Positions 23,901 to 37,139 are shown, counted from the stretch's first letter. The stretch is 64,000 nucleotides of DNA from Heterodera schachtii (GCA_023374025.1 SIJG01000030.1:229178-293177); one strand, 5' to 3'. Notes: generated by a model not told the origin, from the letters alone. Numbers and translations: made by a program.

Positions 23901-26900
23901 GTAGTATGAAATCGCTTTGTCTGTGTGCCGGACTAAGGCTTTTGAAGAAAATTTTTTGCTGCTAACTCTTCAACAAATGAAGATAAAAATAGTTAAATAC
24001 ACCAATCGAAAGCTGCTCTTATGCTCTACAGGTGGAATAAACAAACCACTTCGATCATCATCTAATAAAAAATTCTTTCCTCATTTTCACTTAAAAGTCA
24101 TTTAAAAAAATATTTAACTATGTCTTTAAATATATGCGCGAAAAAAACATTTGTTTTAGAAAGTGGCGACAATTTTTTTATTGAAATTCAGATGAGCATA
24201 ACTCTTGAGAAAATCGAGATAAAAATTATTTAGATATACCTTTCGGAAGCTGCTTTTAGGCTCTTTCAGAAAATAATAAATACTCGCTGAGACACCCACT
24301 ATGAACCCAGATATCTGCTAGGGACTTTGAGTACCACATTTTATGCCTGAACCTCAGCAAATTTTATGTTACCAAGCGTAATTTGAACGCCTTTTAGTGC
24401 CGAATTAAAACTGTAGTATGAAATCGCTTTGTCTGTGTGCCGGACTAAGGCTTTTGAAGAAAATTTTTTGCTGCTAACTCTTCAACAAATGAAGATAAAA
24501 ATAGTTAAATACACCAATCGAAAGCTGCTCTTATGCTCTACAGGTGGAATAAACAAACCACTTCGATCATCATCTAATAAAAAATTCTTTCCTCATTTTC
24601 ACTTAAAAGTCATTTAAAAAAATATTTAACTATGTCTTTAAATATATGCTCGAAAAAAACATTTGTTTTAGAAAGTGGCGACAATTTTTTTATTGAAATT
24701 CAGATGAGCATAACTCTTGAGAAAATCGAGATAAAAATTATTTAGATATACCTATTGTAAGCTGCTTTTAGGCTCTTTCAGAAAATAATAAATACTCGCT
24801 GAGACACCCACTATGAACCCAGATATCTGCTAGGGACTTTGAGTACCACATTTTATGCCTGAACCTCAGCAAATTTTATGTTACCAAGCGTAATTTGAAC
24901 GTCTTTTAGTGCCGAATTAAAACTGTAGTATGAAATCGCTTTGTCTGTGTGCCGGACTAAGGCTTTTGAAGAAAATTTTTTGCTGCTAACTCTTCAACAA
25001 ATGAAGATAAAAATACTTAAATACACCAATCGAAAGCTGCTCTTATGCTCTACAGGTGGAATAAACAAACCACTTCGATCATCATCTAATAAAAAATTCT
25101 TTCCTCATTTTCACTTAAAAGTCATTTAAAAAAATATTTAACAATGTCTTTAAATATATGCTCGAAAAAAACATTTGTTTTAGAAAGTGGCGACAATTTT
25201 TTTATTGAAATTCAGATGAGCATAACTCTTGAGAAAATCGAGATAAAAATTATTTAGATATACCTATCGTAAGCTGCTTTTAGGCTCTTTCAGAAAATAA
25301 TAAATACTCGCTGAGACACCCACTATGAACCCAGATATCTGCTAGGGACTTTGAGTACCACATTTTATGCCTGAACCTCAGCAAATTTTATGTTACCAAG
25401 CGTAATTTGAACGTCTTTTAGTGCCGAATTAAAACTGTAGTATGAAATCGCTTTGTCTGTGTGCCGGACTAAGGCTTTTGAAGAAAATTTTTTGCTGCTA
25501 ACTCTTCAACAAATGAAGATAAAAATAGTTAAATACACCAATCGAAAGCTGCTCTTATGCTCTACAGGTGGAATAAACAAACCACTTCGATCATCATCTA
25601 ATAAAAAATTCTTTCCTCATTTTCACTTAAAAGTCATTTAAAAAAATATTTAACTATGTCTTTAAATATATGCTCGAAAAAAACATTTGTTTTAGAAAGT
25701 GGCGACAATTTTTTTATTGCAATTCAGATGGGCATAACTCTTGAGAAAATTGAGATAAAAATTATTTAGATATACCTATTGTAAGCTGCTTTTAGGCTCT
25801 TTCAGAAAATAATAAATACTCGCTGAGACACCCACTATGAACCCAGATATCTGCTAGGGACTTTGAGTACCACATTTTATGCCTGAACCTCAGCAAATTT
25901 TATGTTACCAAGCGTAATTTGAACGTCTTTTAGTGCCGAATTAAAACTGTAGTATGAAATCGCTTTGTCTGTGTGCCGGACTAAGGCTTTTGAAGAAAAT
26001 TTTTTGCTGCTAACTCTTCAACAAATGAAGATAAAAATAGTTAAATACACCAATCGAAAGCTGCTCTTATGCTCTACAGGTGGAATAAACAAACCACTTC
26101 GATCATCATCTAATAAAAAATTCTTTCCTCATTTTCACTTAAAAGTCATTTAAAAAAATATTTAACTATGTCTTTAAATATATGCTCGAAAAAAACATTT
26201 GTTTTAGAAAGTGGCGACAATTTTTTTATTGAAATTCAGATGGGCATAACTCTTGAGAAAATCGAGATAAAAATTATTTAGATATACCTATCGTAAGCTG
26301 CTTTTAGGCTCTTTCAGAAAATAATAAATACTCGCTGAGACACCCACTATGAACCCAGATATCTGCTAGGGACTTTGAGTACCACATTTTATGCCTGAAC
26401 CTCAGCAAATTTTATGTTACCAAGCGTAATTTGAACGTCTTTTAGTGCCGAATTAAAACTGTAGTATGAAATCGCTTTGTCTGTGTGCCGGACTAAGGCT
26501 TTTGAAGAAAATTTTTTGCTGCTAACTCTTCAACAAATGAAGATAAAAATAGTTAAATACACCAATCGAAAGCTGCTCTTATGCTCTACAGGTGGAATAA
26601 ACAAACCACTTCGATCATCATCTAATAAAAAATTCTTTCCTCATTTTCACTTAAAAGTCATTTAAAAAATATTTAACTATGTCTTTAAATATATGCTCGA
26701 AAAAAACATTTGTTTTAGAAAGTGGCGACAATTTTTTTATTGAAATTCAGATGAGCATAACTCTTGAGAAAATCGAGATAAAAATTATTTAGATATACCT
26801 ATTGTAAGCTGCTTTTAGGCTCTTTCAGAAAATAATAAATACTCGCTGAGACACCCACTACGAACCCAGATATCTGCTAGGGACTTTGAGTACCACATTT

Positions 26901-27883
26901 TATGCCTGAACCTCAGCAAATTTTATGTTACCAAGCGTAATTTGAACGTCTTTTAGTGCCGAATTAAAACTGTAGTATGAAATCGCTTTGTCTGTGTGCC
27001 GGACTAAGGCTTTTGAAGAAAATTTTTTGCTGCTAACTCTTCAACAAATGAAGATAAAAATAGTTAAATACACCAATCGAAAGCTGCTCTTATGCTCTAC
27101 AGGTGGAATAAACAAACCACTTCGATCATCATCTAATAAAAAATTCTTTCCTCATTTTCACTTAAAAGTCATTTAAAAAAATATTTAACTATGTCTTTAA
27201 ATATATGCTCGAAAAAAACATTTGTTTTAGAAAGTGGCGACGAGTTTATTATTGAGAATCAGATGCGCATAACTCTGGAGAAAATGGAAATAAAAATTAT
27301 TTAGATATACCTATTCGAAAGCTGGCTTTAAGCTCTTTCAGAAAATAATAAAAACTCGCCCAGACACCCATTATGGGCCCAGATATCTGCTAGGGACTTT
27401 GAGTACCACATTTTATGCCTGAACCTCAGCAAATTTTATGTTACCAAGCGTAATTTGAACGTCTTTTAGTGCCGAATTAAAACTGTAGTATGAAATCGCT
27501 TTGTCTGTGTGCCGGACTAAGGCTTTTGAAGAAAATTTTTTGCTGCTAACTCTTCAACAAATGAAGATAAAAATACTTAAATACACCAATCGAAAGCTGC
27601 TCTTATGCTCTACAGGTGGAATAAACAAACCACTTCGATCATCATCTAATAAAAAATTCTTTCCTCATTTTCACTTAAAAGTCATTTAAAAAAATATTTA
27701 ACTATGTCTTTAAATATATGCTCGAAAAAAACATTTGTTTTAGAAAGTGGCGACATTTTTTTGAAATTAGATGGCATAAATCTTGTGAAAATGAGATAAA
27801 AAATTTTTAGATATGTATCGAAGCTGCTTTAGGCTCTTCAAAAATAAAATACGCGCTGAGACACCCACTATTAACCAGTATCT
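20963..27883 (+). repeat. Satellite sat2, forward block (about 512-bp unit)
   Basis: About 13 tandem copies of a unit of about 512 bp, anchored by CTTTGTCTGTGTGCCGGAC. Each unit contains two related halves (see findings). A frame of 62-66 codons (MKSLCLCAGLRLLKK...) recurs in every unit but starts and stops vary with single-base changes, so it is not treated as a gene. The last 150 bases before 27,883 have many single-base deletions. Confidence 0.9.
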
Positions 27884-30800
27884 TCATTTGTTGAAGAGTT
27901 AGCAGCAAAAAATTTTCTTCAAAAGCCTTAGTCGGCACACAGACAAAGCGATTTCATACTACAGTTTTAATTCGGCACTAAAAGACGTTCAAATTACGCT
28001 TGGTAAACATAAAATTGCTGAGGTTCAGGCATAAATGTGGTACTCAAAGTCCCTAGCAAGAATCTGGGTTCATAGTGGGTGTCTCAGCGAGTATTTCTTA
28101 TTTTCTGAAAGAGCCTAAAAGCAGCTTACATAGGTATAATCTAAATAATTTTTTATCTCGATTTTCTCAAGAGGTATGCTCATCTGAATTTCAATAAAAA
28201 TTGTCGCCACTTTCTAAACAAATGTTTTTTCGAGCATATATTTAAAGACATAGTTAAATATTTTTTTAAATGACTTTTAAGTGAAAATGAGGAAAGAATT
28301 TTTTATTAGATGATGATCGAAGTGGTTTGTTTATTCCACCTGTAGAGCATAAGAGCAGCTTTCGATTGGTGTATTTAACTATTTTTATCTTCATTTGTTG
28401 AAGAGTTAGCAGCAAAAAATTTTCTTCAAAAGCCTTAGTCCGGCACACAGACAAAGCGATTTCATACTACAGTTTTAATTCGGCACTAAAAGACGTTCAA
28501 ATTACGCTTGGTAACATAAAATTTGCTGAGGTTCAGGCATAAAATGTGGTACTCAAAGTCCCTAGCAGATATCTGGGTTCATAGTGGGTGTCTCAGCGAG
28601 TATTTATTATTTTCTGAAAGAGCCTAAAAGCAGCTTCCAATAGGTATATCTAAATAATTTTTATCTCGATTTTCTCAAGAGTTATGCCCATCTGAATTTC
28701 AATAAAAAAATTGTCGCCACTTTCTAAAACAAATGTTTTTTTCGAGCATATATTTAAAGACATAGTTAAATATTTTTTTAAATGACTTTTAAGTGAAAAT
28801 GAGGAAAGAATTTTTTATTAGATGATGATCGAAGTGGTTTGTTTATTCCACCTGTAGAGCATAAGAGCAGCTTTCGATTGGTGTATTTAACTATTTTTAT
28901 CTTCATTTGTTGAAGAGTTAGCAGCAAAAAATTTTCTTCAAAAGCCTTAGTCCGGCACACAGACAAAGCGATTTCATACTACAGTTTTAATTCGGCACTA
29001 AAAGACGTTCAAATTACGCTTGGTAACATAAAATTTGCTGAGGTTCAGGCATAAAATGTGGTACTCAAAGTCCCTAGCAGATATCTGGGTTCATAGTGGG
29101 TGTCTCAGCGAGTATTTATTATTTTCTGAAAGAGCCTAAAAGCAGCTTACAATAGGTATATCTAAATAATTTTTATCTCGATTTTCTCAAGAGTTATGCT
29201 CATCTGAATTTCAATAAAAAATTGTCGCCACTTTCTAAAACAAATGTTTTTTTCGAGCATTTATTTAAAGACATAGTTAAATATTTTTTTAAATGACTTT
29301 TAAGTGAAAATGAGGAAAGAATTTTTTATTAGATGATGATCGAAGTGGTTTGTTTATTCCACCTGTAGAGCATAAGAGCAGCTTTCGATTGGTGTATTTA
29401 ACTATTTTTATCTTCATTTGTTGAAGAGTTAGCAGCAAAAAATTTTCTTCAAAAGCCTTAGTCCGGCACACAGACAAAGCGATTTCATACTACAGTTTTA
29501 ATTCGGCACTAAAAGACGTTCAAATTACGCTTGGTAACATAAAATTTGCTGAGGTTCAGGCATAAAATGTGGTACTCAAAGTCCCTAGCAGATATCTGGG
29601 TTCATAGTGGGTGTCTCAGCGAGTATTTATTATTTTCTGAAAGAGCCTAAAAGCAGCTTCCGATAGGTATATCTAAATAATTTTTATCTCGATTTTCTCA
29701 AGAGTTATGCCCATCTGAATTGCAATAAAAAAATTGTCGCCACTTTCTAAAACAAATGTTTTTTTCGAGCATATATTTAAAGACATAGTTAAATATTTTT
29801 TTAAATGACTTTTAAGTGAAAATGAGGAAAGAATTTTTTATTAGATGATGATCGAAGTGGTTTGTTTATTCCACCTGTAGAGCATAAGAGCAGCTTTCGA
29901 TTGGTGTATTTAAGTTTTTTTATCTTCATTTGTTGAAGAGTTAGCAGCAAAAAATTTTCTTCAAAAGCCTTAGTCCGGCACACAGACAAAGCGATTTCAT
30001 ACTACAGTTTTAATTCGGCACTAAAAGACGTTCAAATTACGCTTGGTAATATAAAATTTGCTGAGGTTCCGGCATAAAATTTAGTACTCAAAGTCCCTAG
30101 CAGATATCTGGGTTCGTAGTGGGTGTCTCAGAGAGTATTTATTATTTTCTGAAAGAGCATAAAAGCAGCTTCCGTTAGCTATATCTAAATAATTTTTATC
30201 TCGATTTTCTGAAGAGTTATGCCCATCTGAATCTCAATAAAAAAATTGTCGCCACTTTCTAAAACAAATGTTTTTTTCGAGCATATATTTAAAGATATTG
30301 TTAAATATTTTTTTAAATGACTTTTAAGTGAAAAATGAGGAAAGAATTTTTTATTAGATGATGATCGAAGTGATTGGTTTATTCCACATGTAGAGCATAA
30401 GAGCAGCTTTCGTTTGGTGTATTTAAGTACTTTTATCTTCATTTGTTGAAGAGTTAGCAGCAAAAAATTTTCTTAAAAAGGCCTAGTCCGGCACACAGAC
30501 AAAGCGATTTCATACTACAGTTTTAATTCTGCACTAAAAGGCGTTCAAATTACGCTTGGTAACATAAAATTTGCTGAGGTTCAGGCATAAAATGTGGTAC
30601 TCAAAGTCCCTAGCAGATATCTGGGTTCGTAGTGGGTGTCTCAGAGAGTATTTATTATTTTCTGAAAGAGCATAAAAGCAGCTTCCGTTAGCTATATCTA
30701 AATAATTTTTATCTCGATTTTCTGAAGAGTTATGCCCATCTGAATCTCAATAAAAAAATTGTCGCCACTTTCTAAAACAAATGTTTTTTTCGAGCATATA

Positions 30801-32737
30801 TTTAAAGATATTGTTAAATATTTTTTTAAATGACTTTTAAGTGAAAATGAGGAAAGAATTTTTTATTAGATGATGATCGAAGTGATTGGTTTATTCCACA
30901 TGTAGAGCATAAGAGCAGCTTTCGTTTGGTGTATTTAAGTACTTTTATCTTCATTTGTTGAAGAGTTAGCAGCAAAAAATTTTCTTAAAAAGCCCTAGTC
31001 CGGCACACAGACAAAGCGATTTCATACTACAGTTTTAATTCTGCACTAAAAGGCGTTCAAATTACGCTTGGTAATATAAAATTTGCTGAGGTTCCGGCAT
31101 AAAATGTAGTACTCAAAGTCCCTAGCAGATATCTGGGTTCGTAGTGGGTGTCTCAGCGAGTATTTATTATTTTCTGAAAGAGCATAAAAGCAGCTTTCTA
31201 TAGGTATATCTAAATAATTTTTATCTCGAATTTCTGAAGAGTTATGCCCATCTGAATTTCAATAAAAAAATTGTCGCCACTTTCTAAAACAAATGTCTTT
31301 TTCGAGCATATATTTAAAGATATTGTTAAATATTTTTTTAAATGACTTTTAAGTGAAAATGAGGAAAGAATTTTTTATTAGATGATGATCGAAGTGGTTT
31401 GTTTATTCCACCTGTAGAGCATAAGAGCAGCTTTCGATTGGTGTATTTAAGTTTTTTTATCTTCATTTGTTGAAGAGTTAGCAGCAAAAAATTTTCTTAA
31501 AAAGCCCTAATCCGGCACACAGACAAAGCGATTTCATACTACAGTTTTAATTCGGCACTAAAAGACGTTCAAATTACGCTTGGTAACATAAAATTTGCTG
31601 AGGTTCAGGCATAAAATGTGGTACTCAAAGTCCCTAGCAGATATCTGGGTTCGTAGTGGGTGTCTCAGCGAGTATTTATTATTTTCTGAAAGAGCATAAA
31701 AGCAGCTTTCTATAGGTATATCTAAATAATTTTTATCTCGAATTTCTGAAGAGTTATGCCCATCTGAATTTCAATAAAAAAATTGTCGCCACTTTCTAAA
31801 ACAAATGTCTTTTCGAGCATATATTTAAAGATATTGTTAAATATTTTTTTAAATGACTTTTAAGTGAAAAATGAGGAAAGAATTTTTTATTAGATGATGA
31901 TCGAAGTGGTTTGTTTATTCCACCTGTAGAGCATAAGAGCAGCTTTCGATTGGTGTATTTAAGTTTTTTTATCTTCATTTGTTGAAGAGTTAGCAGCAAA
32001 AAATTTTCTTAAAAAGCCCTAGTCCGGCACACAGACAAAGCGATTTCATACTACAGTTTTAATTCTGCACTAAAAGGCGTTCAAATTACGCTTGGTAATA
32101 TAAAATTTGCTGAGGTTCCGGCATAAAATGTAGTACTCAAAGTCCCTAGCAGATATCTGGGTTCGTAGTGGGTGTCTCAGAGAGTATTTATTATTTTCTG
32201 AAAGAGCATAAAAGCAGCTTCCGTTAGCTATATCTAAATAATTTTTATCTCGATTTTCTGAAGAGTTATGCCCATCTGAATCTCAATAAAAAAATTGTCG
32301 CCACTTTCTAAAACAAATGTCTTTTCGAGCATATATTTAAAGATATTGTTAAATATTTTTTTAAATGACTTTTAAATGAAAAATGAGGAAAGAATTTTTT
32401 ATTAGATGATGATCGAAGTGGTTTGTTTATTCCACCTGTAGAGCATAAGAGCAGCTTTCGATTGGTGTATTTAAGTTTTTTTATCTTCATTTGTTGAAGA
32501 GTTAGCAGCAAAAAATTTTCTTAAAAAGCCCTAGTCCGGCACACAGACAAAGCGATTTCATACTACAGTTTTAATTCTGCACTAAAAGGCGTTCAAATTA
32601 CGCTTGGTAATATAAAATTTGCTGAGGTTCCGGCATAAAATGTAGTACTCAAAGTCCCTAGCAGATATCTGGGTTCGTAGTGGGTGTCTCAGAGAGTATT
32701 TATTATTTTCTGAAAGAGCATAAAAGCAGCTTTCGAT
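27884..32737 (-). repeat. Satellite sat2, inverted block
   Basis: About nine to ten copies of the 512-bp unit in opposite orientation. Units nearest the switch closely match the forward block; those beyond about 30,000 form a diverged subfamily (for example TTCGTTTGGTG for TTCGATTGGTG, and GGCGTTC for GACGTTC). The block ends at about 32,737 in a unit, followed by unrelated AT-rich DNA. Confidence 0.9.
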
Positions 32738-33290
32738 AGAATCACCCCTAGGAAAATGAATTTAACACAAATTAAAAATTTTGGATAAAAAAAAATTGAA
32801 TTCATTTTTAGGATAATCAAAAGAAAACCTTTCAAATATTGAAGAAATATTTTATTATTAATTTAATTTTTTAAAAATTTGTTTGATTAAATAAGGAAAT
32901 ATATATATATATATAAAAGTTATCATTTCATCACTTTAACTGAGCAAATTTTTCAGCGTAAATGGACTTTGAAGAATATTTTTGGGGGAAAAAATCCTTT
33001 TTAATGCGCATTAAATTATTATTTTCCTTTCATTAATGTTAATTATTCGGAAATTAATGAATGAATGAAAAAAAAAACAATTTTTTTAAATTTATACTTT
33101 GTGATCACTTAGTAGAAATCAAAATTTGCGAACATTTTTAATATCTTATGCATAAACAAAAAAAAAATTAATAATTAAAAAGAAAATGAAAATCATATCA
33201 TTTAATTTTGTATTATTATTATTAAATTATTATTACAAACTCGAAAAAATTATTATTTAATATAATAATTATTTTGTTTTTAAGAAAATG
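32738..33290. other. AT-rich spacer
   Basis: Extremely AT-rich, with a short TA dinucleotide run near 32,900. No gene is seen. A TTTTTAAG plus ATG context near 33,280 resembles the start of the paralogue at 35,040. Confidence 0.4.
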
Positions 33291-33332
33291 GGATTCATTC
33301 TTGTTATGTGCTATTATTCATGATAAATTTAA

Positions 33333-34083
33333 TTGGTAAAACATTATCAGTCGATAAATTTTTGTGTGAAAAAGAATGAAAAACGTCGGCCAACCTTAGC
33401 CGAAATATTTGGCCAAAGATTTGAAAATGAAAAAATGAGAGAATATGAAAATGATCAAAATACGAATTGGCAAAATGAAAATGAATTAAATTCTGCTGTT
33501 TCGAATGGCACTGATCAGAACAACAACCAATTGAATGACGATCAAAAACGCAAAATTGTACATAAATTTCACGCGATAAAAGGAGGAATTAAGAAAAGGC
33601 GGAAATTTTCATCAAAAACTAGGAATAAAATTGAACAAAAAATTGCAAAAAAATTGGGAATTAATCGGATGAAAATTTATAAATGGAAAAAAGAATTTGG
33701 ATTATTTCTGAAAATTATGAAATGAAAAAGCGGGAATTTATTTTACGAATTGATGAGTTTAAGAAATTATCAAAAAGAGGAAGACAACAGTAATTTGTGA
33801 ATGAGTTGGGCATTGGCGAAGTGACATTTAGAAAATGGAAAAAGGAATTTGGCATTGAAATTGGCAAAACTAAATTATTTTATTTTATTTGTAATAATTT
33901 TTAAAATTATCTTATTATTTTTAGGTAGAAATATGTATTCGAATGAAGAAAAAAATAAGCTTAATGAATGTTTATTATAAACTGAAGAAAGAAAATTCTT
34001 CTTTAAGCGACAAAGAAATTGCTGGAAGATTGAAAATCTCTCAACCCACCCTAAACAAATGGAAAAATCAAAAAAGTCCGTAA
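33333..34083 (+). pseudogene. Helix-turn-helix repeat protein, decayed
   Basis: An open frame to 33,725 includes AKKLGINRMKIYKWKKEFG, a helix-turn-helix of the kind seen in transposase-like DNA-binding domains. A second such block, FVNELGIGEVTFRKWKKEFG, follows at about 33,795-33,855 in another frame and behind an in-frame stop (QQ then TAA). A third, DKEIAGRLKISQPTLNKWK, sits at about 34,007-34,063 after a TTTTTAG acceptor (33,925), ending at TAA 34,083. The three repeats look like exons of one gene broken by a frameshift and a stop. Function is probably DNA binding; I cannot name the family. The true start is unclear; 33,333 is a TTG. Confidence 0.5.
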
Positions 34084-34219
34084 ATTTTTAGTATTTTCTA
34101 TACAATTTGTTGATCAAATGCTGTTCATTTATCTTTAATAATTGTACATAATTTGTTTTCTTCAAAGGCTGTTCATTATCCTTAATTAATGTAAAGATAA
34201 GTAAGAATGGGGGTTAATG

Positions 34220-34752
34220 CAGGGTTACCCTTTGTCTTTATTTCTATGATTTGTCCTTATTTAAGTTCTTTGTCCTTATTTTCATCTTATTTTTTGGATT
34301 CAGAGAGAAATTTAGATTTGAAATGATAATATGTTTTTGAAGCGAATTATGCAAAATCTTAACAAGATTCAGTTTCGCCGCCCCCTAGGCACCGCCGGAC
34401 TCTCTTCCCTCATCCATACCCAAAAAATTTTTTGGAAAAATGCGCCCAAAAAAATTGTTACTGATTTTTTGATTCTTGAATGTATTGAAATTTACAAATT
34501 GCTTATGTATTCCACAAAATTTGTTAAAATCGATTTTCGTAAATATATAAATTTCTCATTTCTAAGCTGTAATTGCTCAGAAAAATAGTTGGTTGGCGGC
34601 GAGAAATAAGTTGCTAATGCTTGATTTTGTTGAATAAAAATGCAATTTAAAGTTTTGAAAGCGTGTTTTAAAAAAAATCCTTATTTTTGACCCTAAAATC
34701 TTATTTTTGACCGCGATATACTTATTTCAGGAAATTTTCAAGGGTAACCCTG
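34220..34752. mobile_element. hAT-like MITE (CAGGGTTACC ends)
   Basis: The ends CAGGGTTACCCTT and AAGGGTAACCCTG are inverted repeats. They are flanked by GGTTAATG (34,212-34,219) and GGTTAGTG (34,753-34,760), an 8-bp target duplication with one mismatch. The 8-bp duplication and CAGGG start fit the hAT superfamily. The interior has no transposase. Confidence 0.75.
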
Positions 34753-35040
34753 GGTTAGTGAGTTCAAATTATTGATGAAAAAAATATCATTTCCTTTGTC
34801 AGATTTTCTAATTGTATATTTTTAAATTTAAAAATTTGTAAAATTTGTCTTATTTATTATCAATTTTTCCAAAATATTTCAAATCCAATTAAAGTGTCAT
34901 TCAATAAAAAATTTCCTGGTAATTTGTAATATTTTTGTCATTTATTTTGCATTTAAATTATTTTATAACCCATTAATTGAAAAGCATTAATTCAATTTAT
35001 TTAAAATAATAAATCATAAAAATATTTTTTATTTTTAAGA

Positions 35041-35955
35041 AATGGAATTTTATCATATATTTTTTGCATTATTATTGCTGGTCAGCTCAATAAGCAATAG
35101 TTTAGCAGTTAAATTGTGCGAATTTAATGGAAAAGTTGGGCCAATTTTTGTCGAAATATTTGGCAAATGATCAAAATGATTTAAATTTGGCTGATTACTA
35201 AAGCCCGGATTTTTATGTGCTAAAAATCCTGAAATATGTAATAAAAAATGTGCTTAAAAAAGGCTGAAATAAGTGCAAAAACCACAAAAATGCCAAAATA
35301 TGTTCTAAAATGATGTGTTAAAAATTGGAAAAATCAAGTGTGTTTTTGCATAAAAATTCCATAAAATCTCATTCTTTTTATTTTCGCCCGCACAATCGCA
35401 AATCAAACAATGACGAATTAATTAATTTGATTTGATTACTTTGGGCATTCGAAGTAAATAAAGAAATTTTGAAAATTTGTTAGAAATGACACGAAAATAG
35501 ATTTTTAGTGGTGTATTTTTCAACTTTCTTGTATTTTATTACAAGTTTTCTAAAAAAAATGCCAAAATATGTGTCAAACCCTGAAATATGTACAATATGT
35601 TTTTATGTTACAAAAAGCCAAAATATGTATGTGTTTTTATGTTTTTATAAGTCGCTCTAAATCGAAAATTGTTCGGAGAAAATACGATTTTGAGCTACTT
35701 CGTCATAACTAAACCGCAGAAAAAAATTCCGGGCTCTACTGATTACATTGGCCAATAGAAAGACGAACAATTCACTTATAAGCAAAAATGCAAACTGCTT
35801 ATAAATTTCACGCAATAAAAGAAGAAATAAAGAAAAGAGGAAATATTCGGCAAACGATCGCAAAAAATTGGGCAAAAAATTGCCAAAAAAATTGGGAATT
35901 AATAAAATGAAAATTTACAAATGGAAAAAAAGAATTTGGATTAAGCCGAAATAAA
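35041..35955 (+). pseudogene. Second helix-turn-helix gene copy, interrupted
   Basis: A start codon at 35,042 opens a short frame with a signal-peptide-like beginning (MEFYHIFFALLLLVSSISN, then SLAV) and then VEIFGK before a stop; AEIFGQ occurs in the first copy. After a 540-bp MITE the homology resumes at about 35,790-35,940 with KFHAIKEEIKKRG and KKLGINKMKIYKWKK, matching the first helix-turn-helix block of the copy at 33,333, but with frameshifts. So this is a paralogue fragment split by a transposon and decayed. Confidence 0.5.
35199..35738. mobile_element. hAT-like MITE (TAAAGCCCGGA ends)
   Basis: The inverted ends TAAAGCCCGGA and TCCGGGCTCTA are flanked by an exact 8-bp duplication, CTGATTAC (35,191-35,198 and 35,739-35,746). 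The interior is rich in AAATATGT phrases. A diverged copy of its interior lies at about 43,270-43,650. Confidence 0.8.
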
Positions 35956-35961
35956 ATTATT

Positions 35962-36197
35962 TTTTAAATCATATAAAAAATTTCTAGGGCATTTGCGGGG
36001 TCGCTGATCACGAATCTGACATCCATTTCGACCAAATTCGAACCCCGAACTCGTATTCGAACAAAAGTTGGAAAATTCAAATGTTCAAAAAACATTTATG
36101 GTGCGAAAATAACTCGAATACGGGTTCGGGGTTCGAATTTGGCCGAAATGGATGTCAGATTCGTGATCACCAAGAAATTTTTTATATGAGTTAAAAA
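35962..36197. mobile_element. Long near-perfect palindrome (foldback)
   Basis: Arms of about 100 bp are complementary: the left arm contains GATCACGAATCTGACATCC and CGAACCCCGAAC, the right arm GTTCGGGGTTCG and GGATGTCAGATTCGTGATC. The loop is under 40 bp. Single arms of the same family (motif CTGATCACGAAT plus CGAACCCCGAAC) occur elsewhere, for example near 44,812, 48,560 and 50,425. Confidence 0.8.
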
Positions 36198-37011
36198 ATA
36201 ATTTCATTTTTTATGGTCTGTAAAGTGCATAAGTACCAACTATTTTAGAGTTTTCAGGGTTCGAGAATCCGAATCTGGCATTTTTTTCGGCCTAACTAAC
36301 TCCGACACCTGATTTGACAAAAAATCGAAAATTCAAATTTTTGGGTTTTTATATTTTTGGTCTAAAAATAATTTAAATTTTCTTTTATTGAAGCATTGGA
36401 TTTTCAGTACATTTACAAAATATCCAATATCCATGGGATAAAACGAACGCTTAAAGTCTCGGGATCTTAGAAATGCAAGAAAAGAGCAAATACTGGCACA
36501 AACAAAAAAATAAATTACAATGAGAAAACACGAAATTCAACTATTTTCGAGTATATTCGAGAATATGAATATTGCTTTTAGCCAGAGTTGCCATCTCATA
36601 AACTTTCAACCCAAGTACAGCTGTATCGGTTTCCAAGTACACAACTGTCAAATTTTACAAAATCCAAGTACAGCATAAAACAATTAAAAATGGTTAATTT
36701 TTATTCAATTGGTTTGTATGTATTTATCGTTTGAATGGACTTTTTCCAATTTTTTTCCCTGCTGAAACTTATTCAACTGACAACCTTCAATTTACAAAAT
36801 AATTTTATCAAAAAAAAAAAAAAATTACCCCCTAATACCTCCAAAAGTATTTGATTTGCAATTATGCGGTCGACAATGATAAAGAAAGAGATTTTTCTAG
36901 ATTTTCATGTATAAAGACAGATTTTTCCAATTTTTAACTCATTTTTGTTTTGGCATTTTTTTTTAGCACATATTTCAGCATTTTTCCACATATTTTATTA
37001 CTAGGGCTTCT
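36198..37011. other. Non-coding spacer with dispersed repeats
   Basis: No gene is seen. It holds TTTCCAAGTACA-type motifs (36,628-36,650) that recur near 37,995, 38,055 and 61,580, hinting at another repeat family into which the next two elements are nested. Confidence 0.4.
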
Positions 37012-37091
37012 TTTTTAGGCACCAAAAATCGCGGAATAGCCACCTAAAAAGGCAGAAAAATCCTTAGATAGGCACAAAATAGGCAAAAAAT

Positions 37092-37139
<48 letters not shown>

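Noticed and set aside
21343..32511. A recurring 62-67 codon frame (MKSLCLCAGLRLL...) in every sat2 unit
   Set aside because: It moves start and stop with indels, overlaps the internal dimer structure, and shows no sign of codon-level conservation; treated as a satellite by-product.
3900..32740. CRISPR-like regular repeats
   Set aside because: Repeats are contiguous satellites with no unique spacers, and the organism is an animal.
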